DNA of 44,852 bases from Gammaproteobacteria bacterium. Its GTDB lineage: Bacteria; Pseudomonadota; Gammaproteobacteria; Pseudomonadales; IMCC2047. The notes below the pieces were generated by a model, which searched no databases, was not told where the DNA came from, and saw only the letters and a program-made list of their open reading frames with translations. The position numbers were made by a program, and so were the translations under genes. The stretch is taken from contig JAJFKB010000026.1 of the NCBI GenBank assembly GCA_021773395.1, forward strand, positions 1-44,852, in the 5' to 3' direction. The stretch's first letter is position 1, and each line of letters begins with the position of its first letter. Shown here piece after piece: positions 17,652 through 24,815 of the stretch.

Positions 17652-18362
17652 ATGAATACAGCATCGAAGCTCATTGCCATTGTCGAGGATGATCCGGATC
17701 AGCGGAAAAATTATTGTGATGCCATTGCGCGCAAAGGCTATCGTATCAATGCATACGCCAACCGCAGTGAAGCACTGACCGGTATTCAGTCAGACCCGCC
17801 TCAATTGGCCATTATCGATATTATTCTTGGCAATGAAGTCGATGGTGGCTTCTATCTTTGCCGCGACCTGCTAGTCAGCAACGCGACCCTGCCAATCCTG
17901 TTTCTGACCGAACGTATTGACGAAATAGATAAAATTTCGGGTTTGAGGTTAGGTGCCTGGGATTACCAGCCAAAACCCATCAGTCTGGATTATTTGGCAG
18001 AACGCGTCACCTCCCTGCTGCGACTGGCTGAATTAAACACACAACCCGATGGCCCAGTTTCGCAGGAAGACAAGCGAATTAAGGCACTGAGCATTAATCA
18101 GACGGCCATGCGCGCCAGCTGGCAGGATTCTCCGCTACAGTTAACCATGACCGAATTCCGCATGCTGGAAAGACTGACCAATAGGCCGGGCAACGCTATC
18201 TCCTATGACCAGCTGATGAATGCGACCATGCAGAGCTACGTAACCCACAATACAATTAATACCCATATGCGTAATATCCGGAAAAAAATAAGGGAAATTG
18301 ATCCGCAATTCGACCTGATCCAAAACGAATATGGTTTTGGGTATCGCTGGAAAACCGAGTGA
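17652..18362 (+). CDS. pdsR: Dedicated sortase system response regulator
   Basis: OmpR-type DNA-binding response regulator of 236 residues. The receiver domain (about 5-120) has the acidic pair (Asp13, Asp14), the phosphorylation site Asp56 in LAIIDIILG and Lys108 in DYQPKP. The C-terminal winged helix (about 140-235) ends in NEYGFGYRWKTE, like other OmpR-type DNA-binding domains. It resembles PdsR regulators found beside dedicated sortases. ATG 17652 places IAIVEDD at the usual distance from the start; an in-frame TTG at 17625 is less likely. Its stop overlaps the kinase start (GTGA), and it is divergent from the sortase operon, the likely target. Confidence 0.88.
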   Translation: MNTASKLIAIVEDDPDQRKNYCDAIARKGYRINAYANRSEALTGIQSDPPQLAIIDIILGNEVDGGFYLCRDLLVSNATLPILFLTERIDEIDKISGLRLGAWDYQPKPISLDYLAERVTSLLRLAELNTQPDGPVSQEDKRIKALSINQTAMRASWQDSPLQLTMTEFRMLERLTNRPGNAISYDQLMNATMQSYVTHNTINTHMRNIRKKIREIDPQFDLIQNEYGFGYRWKTE

Positions 18363-20515
18363 GCAACGCAGAAAAATATGCAGGGCCGCGCCTCGGCACT
18401 AAACTGGCGCTGTTAGCCCTGGTGCTGCTTAGTATCCCCTGGCTGGGATACCAATACCTGCTCGAAACCAAAAACTTTCTATTACAAGGTCAGGCCCAGG
18501 CACAATTGCTGACGGCCAAAGGTATCGCTCTCACGTTGCAAAGCAATGAAAATCTGTTTAACGACCTACCCGTCGATCTTTCGGACTATGAAACACTCAC
18601 AACCTATCCGCTGGACTACCCGATTCGGGTCGACGGTTACGCGGATGACTGGCGCGATATCGTTAACCACACTCAGTATTTTGGTAACACAACAGAATCA
18701 GGGAAACTAGGGTTGGTACTCGGTGTAACGCCCTTGCATTTATATATTTTTGTCCGCGTAAAGGACAGCACTCCACTTTACCGTCACCCCGGCTATCGTC
18801 GACTCGATAACAGTGATCACCTGCGCCTTAACTTTTTACCATCTGACGATTCCACCAAGCGACTGATATTAACGATGGAAGGTCCTGGCAACATGACTGG
18901 CTACTACGTGGATAACCACTGGCTCTATGCACTGATAGGTCAGCCGGTATATGAAATCACCGCCGTCGCCCGCGACACGAACAGCGGTTATAACATTGAA
19001 ATACGTATGCCGCTATCCTTGCTAGGATCGAAAAAACGGCTCGGTTTAAGCTATGCCGATGTCGTGGATCCCGAACAACGTCAGGTCAGATCACTGACCA
19101 GCACACTCCCTCAAATCGACGAAAACGAGGCTAATCTGGTGTTGCTGCGCTCGCCCCGCATTGAAAAGGTTATTCGTGAACTAAACCAAATGGATGCTCG
19201 CATCTGGATCATCGACCGACAACAGCGGGTACGAGCCACTGCGGGCAATCTGGGCGATGGTAAGCAGATCAATGATAGTACCAATTCAATTCAAGAAGAA
19301 CAGGATAACGGCCTGTCTGTTTGGTCAACGCTGGCTGACCTGGTTTTCCAGAATCTGGTAAGCCCGGCATCTGCTGAATTCAGGGACTTTGATACACAAA
19401 CTACCAGCCAAAGGGATGATCAGGTTATTTCCCGGGCGCTCAAAGGTAACGGAAGCTCAAACCGTCGCCTTTCATTGGACCAGCGAGCTGAAATTGTTTC
19501 CTCTGCGTACCCGATATACGAGGGGAAGAAAGTAATGGGAGCTGTATTATTGGAACAGAGCACCTCTTCCATACTGGCACTACAACGTCAATCCCTGGAA
19601 AAGATAGTGATGCTGACGGGATTCAGCTTGCTGGCTATCGTGCTGGCCATAGCCGTTTTTGCTTTTCGCTTAACCTGGCGGGTACAGCGTATGCGCAAGG
19701 AAACTCAGTATGCGATAGACCCGCACGGACGGTTGATGGTCGATGAATTGCGGCACGAAATAAAGGCGGGCGATGAGATCGGCGACCTCGCCCGCAGTGT
19801 TTCTCAAATGCTATCCCGGTTGCACCAGTATCAATCCTTTGTCGCAAATATTCCAAGAACGCTGAGGCACGAGATTAATAATCCACTGAATACTATTAGT
19901 ACCTCACTGGAGAACCTTTCGAGCGAAACCGACGAAACAAAGCGGCAACTATACCTGCAAAGGGCCAAACGTGGGTTGCATCAGATCAGCATCCTGGTAC
20001 AACAGTTGGCCGAGTCGGCCAGCCTTGAACAGGCATTAGGCAACGACGAAATGGAACCTTTTGACCTGCGCGGGCTGCTCGAGCAATACCTGAATAATTA
20101 TCAGCAAAGCCATCAGATCGAAATCGACAGAGAATTACCCGATGAGCCAATCTGGATTGAAGGCGCGGACTTTCGCATCGAGCAAATGCTGGATAAGCTG
20201 CTGGACAATGCCGTCGATTTCAACCTGAAAAATCAGCCGATCACTATTCAACTCATGCAGCAAGAAAAGCACTGCGAAATAAAAATCAGCAATTACGGCA
20301 CCAAAATAGAAGAAAATCAAATGCCGCTTATTTTTAATCAAATGTCGAGTTCGCGCCCTACGCTAGACTCACAAAGGCCACATTTGGGGTTGGGATTATA
20401 TATCTCCAAGCTCATCATCGATTATCATAACGGCCACATCAGTATTGAAAACCTGGCCGACCAGCACGGCGTCACGGTAAAAATTGTATTGCCTCTTTGT
20501 AAAGGAAATCACTAG
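18359..20515 (+). CDS. pdsS: Dedicated sortase system histidine kinase
   Basis: 718-residue membrane sensor kinase. It starts with GTG overlapping the regulator stop. Order: membrane helix (about 14-31), large periplasmic region with a carbohydrate-binding-module-9-like part (DYPIRVDGYADDW at about 85-97, to about 240), second membrane helix (about 418-440), a linker, HisKA with the phospho-acceptor in LRHEINNPLN (His504), and HATPase with LLDNAVDFN (N box) and HLGLGLYISKL (G box). A CBM9-like sensor suggests that it senses a glycan or envelope polymer. It is paired with PdsR, and this pair is known beside proteobacterial dedicated sortases. Confidence 0.9.
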   Translation: MSNAEKYAGPRLGTKLALLALVLLSIPWLGYQYLLETKNFLLQGQAQAQLLTAKGIALTLQSNENLFNDLPVDLSDYETLTTYPLDYPIRVDGYADDWRDIVNHTQYFGNTTESGKLGLVLGVTPLHLYIFVRVKDSTPLYRHPGYRRLDNSDHLRLNFLPSDDSTKRLILTMEGPGNMTGYYVDNHWLYALIGQPVYEITAVARDTNSGYNIEIRMPLSLLGSKKRLGLSYADVVDPEQRQVRSLTSTLPQIDENEANLVLLRSPRIEKVIRELNQMDARIWIIDRQQRVRATAGNLGDGKQINDSTNSIQEEQDNGLSVWSTLADLVFQNLVSPASAEFRDFDTQTTSQRDDQVISRALKGNGSSNRRLSLDQRAEIVSSAYPIYEGKKVMGAVLLEQSTSSILALQRQSLEKIVMLTGFSLLAIVLAIAVFAFRLTWRVQRMRKETQYAIDPHGRLMVDELRHEIKAGDEIGDLARSVSQMLSRLHQYQSFVANIPRTLRHEINNPLNTISTSLENLSSETDETKRQLYLQRAKRGLHQISILVQQLAESASLEQALGNDEMEPFDLRGLLEQYLNNYQQSHQIEIDRELPDEPIWIEGADFRIEQMLDKLLDNAVDFNLKNQPITIQLMQQEKHCEIKISNYGTKIEENQMPLIFNQMSSSRPTLDSQRPHLGLGLYISKLIIDYHNGHISIENLADQHGVTVKIVLPLCKGNH

Positions 20516-20517
20516 AT

Positions 20518-21357
20518 ATGAGCATAATGATCGGTGCAGAAGAACTCCATCAACAGCTATCTTCAGGCTCCAGAGATACAGAAATCGTCATTTTCGACTG
20601 CCGTTTTTCTCTCGCCGATTTTGAGCTTGGCCGAAGTCAATTCATGGAGGGGCACATTCCCGACGCTCAACATCTGGACATGGAACTGCATATGGCTGGC
20701 ATGAAGGCGCCCCACGGTGGACGACACCCTCTGCCATCTGCCGAGCAGTTCACCAAAGTCATGCAACAAATGGGCGTCAATTCTTCAACTAAGGTGATTG
20801 CCTATGACGATAACCGGCTGGCCGGAGCCGCAAGACTTTGGTGGTTATTACAGTATTTCGGACACCCGCAGATACAGATATTAGACGGCGGCTTTAAGGC
20901 TTGGAAAGCGCAAGGGTTTGCTATATCTCAGCAGAATGAAAACTTCACTCGCGGAAAGTTTCAAGCCAGCCCATCTGCACGGAAAACGCAAGACTATCTG
21001 TGGCTATCTGAGCGTTTAGGCGATACCAATTTACAACTCATCGACTCCAGAGAAGCACCGCGCTATAACGGTTTGGAAGAGCCAATAGACCCGGTAGCTG
21101 GGCATATTCCAGGCGCGTTGAATTTTCCCTGGCATGGCGTCACCAATGACCAGGGCTTCGTATTAGCTGACAACTTACAACAGCAACGCTGGCGGGATTT
21201 AGACCGTGCAAAAGAAACACTGGTTTACTGTGGTTCTGGCGTAACGGCTTGCGTAAACCTGCTATCGCTCAAACTGGCAGGATTTGAAAATGCAAAACTC
21301 TATCCGGGTAGCTGGAGCGATTGGTGCTCCTATACAGACAGTCCCAAAAATCCTTAA
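20518..21357 (+). CDS. Thiosulfate/3-mercaptopyruvate sulfurtransferase (tandem rhodanese)
   Basis: 279-residue two-domain rhodanese that moves sulfane sulfur from thiosulfate or 3-mercaptopyruvate to a thiol or cyanide. The N-terminal inactive domain (about 5-125) has the interdomain-type LDGGFKAW segment at its end; the C-terminal domain has the active cysteine in YCGSGVTAC (Cys238). The CGSGVTA loop is more like mercaptopyruvate sulfurtransferase (SseA). The ATG is two bases after the kinase stop, so it may be transcribed with pdsRS; I see no functional link and it may be a housekeeping passenger. Confidence 0.9.
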   Translation: MSIMIGAEELHQQLSSGSRDTEIVIFDCRFSLADFELGRSQFMEGHIPDAQHLDMELHMAGMKAPHGGRHPLPSAEQFTKVMQQMGVNSSTKVIAYDDNRLAGAARLWWLLQYFGHPQIQILDGGFKAWKAQGFAISQQNENFTRGKFQASPSARKTQDYLWLSERLGDTNLQLIDSREAPRYNGLEEPIDPVAGHIPGALNFPWHGVTNDQGFVLADNLQQQRWRDLDRAKETLVYCGSGVTACVNLLSLKLAGFENAKLYPGSWSDWCSYTDSPKNP

Positions 21358-21409
21358 ACACTAAAATTGAGAGGGCCTGGAGCGAAACGCCGGATAGCAC
21401 TTCTCATGA

Positions 21410-22510
21410 TCAACTGTCCATATTACGCGTTGCCATTATTTTATAGAGCCCGATACTAAACAGCGGCAGGATAAACACCGCAAGAAATACGTAGGTCAAG
21501 GCGACGTAGCCTTGCGCAATTAAATTAACAAGCCCTACTCCTTCGCCCACAAAAATCGCCAGACCCATCGCCAGCAAAGCAACTGCAGGGCGCAGATAGA
21601 TTGGCATTGTTTGTTGCTGATCCTCAAAACTAGAGGCCAGGCGTTCGTTTAACGCATGCAGCAACGCTGTACCCGTTTCAATGAAGGTACCTAAAATAAC
21701 AATCTGAAACAGCAGCTGGAATAGCGGAATATCCATGGCGCCAAGAATCACATTAACCGGCACCGGCGAATCGAGAATCATCGGATAAAAACCCACCATC
21801 ACACAGTAAAACAAGATTCCCGGAATAATCGCCAACAGTCCGGCCAAAAATCCAGCGCACAAGGTTTCCTTACGACTGACTAAATGTCTGATGCAAAAAA
21901 GTATGGTCGGCACGATCGCCAAGTTGTAGGACGCATATTGGACACCCCCCAGCGCCCAGTAGGATTCCTCTGTCTTTAGTGCAAAGCCCTGTGTGATATT
22001 CTCACCGAACTTGGTGAAGCCGATAATTAAAAACGCAGCGTAAACCAAATAGAGAACGACCGACCAACTGGCCAACACTTTTTCAATCAATCCAGTGCCG
22101 TAAAAGGTGAGTACTCCGATACTCACAATTAGAAATACGGTACCCACAATAGAGGGAACACCGAAGGTTTCTGCCGCCAACACACCTGCCGCTGAGCCGA
22201 TAACCGACAGTATTAACACTAGCGTGACTAAATAAGCAATTTCATACAGAAACCAGGCGCGGCCCAGCAGGTTTTGAAAAAAGTGTTTGTAGTTGTAGCT
22301 TTGATAACAACGCGAAAATTCAAAAGACAGTGCAAGCACCGCCCCCCAGACAAGGGCCGCAATTAACATTCCAAAAAAACCACCGCGCGGACCGTGCGAC
22401 AAAAAGAATTGCACCAGTTCACGTCCGGTGGCATAGCCCCCGGCGATAATGACCGATTGAAATATTAAGCCCGGCAGTACAACCGCCCGAATAAAAGCCA
22501 ATTTACTCAT
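21410..22510 (-). CDS. YkvI-family membrane transporter
   Basis: 366-residue polytopic inner-membrane protein with about ten hydrophobic helices. The N-terminal FQSVIIAGGYATGRELVQFF (about 17-36) has the glycine-broken first helix seen in YkvI and other LeuT-fold transporters. The substrate is not known for the family. The gene overlaps the end of the FAD oxidoreductase gene by eight bases, so it is co-translated with an amino-acid catabolic pair, and an amino acid is a reasonable guess for its substrate. Confidence 0.75.
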   Translation of the reverse strand: MSKLAFIRAVVLPGLIFQSVIIAGGYATGRELVQFFLSHGPRGGFFGMLIAALVWGAVLALSFEFSRCYQSYNYKHFFQNLLGRAWFLYEIAYLVTLVLILSVIGSAAGVLAAETFGVPSIVGTVFLIVSIGVLTFYGTGLIEKVLASWSVVLYLVYAAFLIIGFTKFGENITQGFALKTEESYWALGGVQYASYNLAIVPTILFCIRHLVSRKETLCAGFLAGLLAIIPGILFYCVMVGFYPMILDSPVPVNVILGAMDIPLFQLLFQIVILGTFIETGTALLHALNERLASSFEDQQQTMPIYLRPAVALLAMGLAIFVGEGVGLVNLIAQGYVALTYVFLAVFILPLFSIGLYKIMATRNMDS

Positions 22511-23645
22511 GCCGCAGTTCCAGGCGAGCAGGAGAGATCAATGCCATATCCAATCCAAAATCCTCCAGTTCCTGAGGGATTTTGTTAGCGAGAATGAGGG
22601 ATGCGACCAAACGTCCTGCCGCCGGAGCGGTTTGAATTCCATAACCTCCCTGCCCCGCTAACCAGAAGAAACCTTGCACTTGTGCATCAAAGCCAACTAC
22701 CGGGTTCCGGTCCTCGACAAAGTTACGCAGCCCGGCCCAGGAGTGCTCAATCCGCTTGATATTTAAACGGGTAGCCTCTCCGGCATAGTGCGCGGCATAA
22801 GCGATATCCAGTTCCTCCGGCTGCACATCGCAGGGTGGCGAGAGGTCCTCATTGGCAGAGGACACCATGATTTTCCCGGCGTCTGGCTTGAAGTAGAAAT
22901 TTTCCTCAACATCAATCACCATGGGCCAATTATCCACCACTTGATCCTCCGGCGGATCCACTAAAATCGCACTGCGCCGCAGCGGCTGTATACCCACCGG
23001 CTGCACCTGTGCAATTTTCGCAATCTCGTCGACCCAGGCGCCCGCTGCATTGACGACAACTGCCGCACAATAACTTTCGTTGCCATTAGAAATCTGCCAA
23101 CCCGAGTCCTGATGATCCATTTCAGTCACTTCAAAATTGGTTACCAAAACTCCATTGCGGCCACGCAACCCTCTCAGGTATCCCTCCTGCAATGCATGCA
23201 CATCAATCTCAAACACGTCCTTATCATAGATGCCTTTGCAGCTAAATTCCGGCTTCAATATAGGAACCATAGTATTCACTTCCTCGGCACTCATAAACTT
23301 CAGCTGCTGATTCTGGCTTTCAATTTTTTGATAAAAATCCTCCAAAACTGCCACTCTATCCTGGTGCACCACAAATAGCGCACCCCGTTGGTGGTGCAAC
23401 GCGTGCTCCGAGAAACCCTCAGGTGGATTGAGAAAAAAATCACCGCTACCCTTGGTTAATGCATTAATGGCCGGTTTTTCGCTGCCATAAGAAGATGCAT
23501 AAACGGCGGCAGAGCGGCCGGTAGAGTGATAACCCGGCTGATCCTCTCGCTCCAGTACCAGAACCCGAGAAGATTTTGCAAGCTCGTAAGCTGCGGACAA
23601 ACCAGCCATGCCCGCACCAACAACAATTACATCAAAGTTTTCCAT
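22503..23645 (-). CDS. FAD-dependent D-amino-acid dehydrogenase, DauA-like
   Basis: 380-residue DAO-superfamily flavoprotein. The N-terminal GAGMAGLSAAYELAK Rossmann motif and VLEREDQPGYHSTGRSAAVY, then VVNAAGAWVDEIA, HSWAGLRNFVEDRNPVVGF and GQGGYGIQTAPA, closely resemble what I recall of P. aeruginosa D-arginine dehydrogenase DauA. It would oxidise a D-amino acid to the 2-keto acid, passing electrons to the respiratory chain. It lies 14 bases after an ornithine-cyclodeaminase-family gene, the same pairing as dauB-dauA, and overlaps a transporter gene. Substrate preference cannot be read from sequence. Confidence 0.82.
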   Translation of the reverse strand: MENFDVIVVGAGMAGLSAAYELAKSSRVLVLEREDQPGYHSTGRSAAVYASSYGSEKPAINALTKGSGDFFLNPPEGFSEHALHHQRGALFVVHQDRVAVLEDFYQKIESQNQQLKFMSAEEVNTMVPILKPEFSCKGIYDKDVFEIDVHALQEGYLRGLRGRNGVLVTNFEVTEMDHQDSGWQISNGNESYCAAVVVNAAGAWVDEIAKIAQVQPVGIQPLRRSAILVDPPEDQVVDNWPMVIDVEENFYFKPDAGKIMVSSANEDLSPPCDVQPEELDIAYAAHYAGEATRLNIKRIEHSWAGLRNFVEDRNPVVGFDAQVQGFFWLAGQGGYGIQTAPAAGRLVASLILANKIPQELEDFGLDMALISPARLELRHE

Positions 23646-23659
23646 AAAATTAGTAACTC

Positions 23660-24652
23660 TTAAGCATCTCTAAGTAGCTCGACATCAACTCTTAATCCCG
23701 ATTCCAATGCAGCCTGATAGGCCGCATTGGCCGCCACTAGATCATAGGCAACGATTCCAACCGATTTGTATACAGTGATCTCTTCGTCAGATTTTCGGCC
23801 AGGATGTCGGCCCAAGAGGATTTCCCCCACCTCAGCCTGAATATGATCTTCTTTAATAACACCCGCTTCCAGTGCCCGGCGAAATTCACCGCCCTGAATT
23901 TTAATCGTTTCCACGTGATCAACAAAAAAAGCCGTATTAGCGACGCAGTTATTATCTATTTCAGCAGTCATCGGAATACTCGAACCGATAGCATTCACAT
24001 GCGTTCCCGGAGCAAGCCACTCATATTTCAGAATTGGCTCACTAGCCGACGTGCAGGTACAGACGATATCCATATCTTGCACAGCTTGCTCCACAGTTTC
24101 GCAGGCAGTGACGCGAATGCCATACTGACTAGAGGCTTGTGCCGCAAACGCTTGGGCGCTCTGCGAGCTTAAACTCCAAATTTTGACTTCCCCAATATCC
24201 CTAATCCTGGAAATCGCTTCCAAATGACCCTGTGCCTGGTGACCGGCACCCAGAATAGCAAGACGACTGGATTCGGGGCGCGCCAACAACTCAGTGGCTA
24301 CCGCACTCGCCGCCGGCGTTCGGATAGCCGTTATTGAACCGGCTTCAATCACGGCTATCACATGGCCGCTGGTTTCTTCGAATAACACCACCACACCATT
24401 GTGAACCGTTCTTTGCTGCGCAACTGGTACCACTGTCATGAGTTTAAAACCCAAAGCGCCGTCACCTTCGGCTTGATCAACACAACCTGGCATCCAGCCC
24501 AGTATTCCCCGCACATTTGGCAGCCTGAACATTTGCCGCATCGGCTGTATCGCCCGACCACTGGAGACCGCTTTTAGGCACTCACGAAGTGACTCCATAC
24601 ACATCTCTGTACTTAACAGCTGCTTTACGTGTCTATCACTAATTACCAGCAC
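23660..24652 (-). CDS. Ornithine cyclodeaminase/mu-crystallin family protein, DauB-like
   Basis: 330-residue NAD(P)-dependent enzyme of the OCD/mu-crystallin family. It has MTVVPVAQQRTVHNGVVVLF near residues 72-91, EAGSITAIRTPAASAVATELLA, the dinucleotide-binding LAILGAGHQAQGHLEA and GTHVNAIGSS. The family includes ornithine cyclodeaminase, alanine dehydrogenase and DauB, the L-arginine dehydrogenase that aminates 2-ketoarginine. Because the next gene is DauA-like, a DauB role (regenerating the L-form) is the best guess. First gene of a three-gene run. No DauR-type regulator is nearby. Confidence 0.82.
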   Translation of the reverse strand: MLVISDRHVKQLLSTEMCMESLRECLKAVSSGRAIQPMRQMFRLPNVRGILGWMPGCVDQAEGDGALGFKLMTVVPVAQQRTVHNGVVVLFEETSGHVIAVIEAGSITAIRTPAASAVATELLARPESSRLAILGAGHQAQGHLEAISRIRDIGEVKIWSLSSQSAQAFAAQASSQYGIRVTACETVEQAVQDMDIVCTCTSASEPILKYEWLAPGTHVNAIGSSIPMTAEIDNNCVANTAFFVDHVETIKIQGGEFRRALEAGVIKEDHIQAEVGEILLGRHPGRKSDEEITVYKSVGIVAYDLVAANAAYQAALESGLRVDVELLRDA

Positions 24653-24682
24653 TGGCTACTCCCTCTTCATGGTTAGAGATTA

Positions 24683-24787
24683 TCCCGCGCTTTCGAGATT
24701 GTCGCAAAAGCCTAACCCTCACCTCAGTCCTCTCCCAGAGGGAGAGGAGGCATTTTGTCTTTTGCGACACCCGTTTTAGCGCGGGGA
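24683..24787. repeat. Triple-nested palindromic element
   Basis: Three inverted repeats share one centre. Outer CCCGCGC (24684-24690)/GCGCGGG (24779-24785); middle GTCGCAAAAG (24701-24710)/CTTTTGCGAC (24759-24768); inner CCTCTCCC (24729-24736)/GGGAGAGG (24740-24747) with a three-base loop. The inner part resembles a dispersed CCTCTCCC-AGA-GGGAGAGG repeat that I recall in many proteobacteria. It lies between the TonB receptor and dauB-like genes, both minus strand, and could end or attenuate the receptor transcript. A miniature transposable element is another option. Confidence 0.65.
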
Positions 24788-24815
24788 TTTGACTCGGTAA
24801 TAATTCTGCTAAGAA

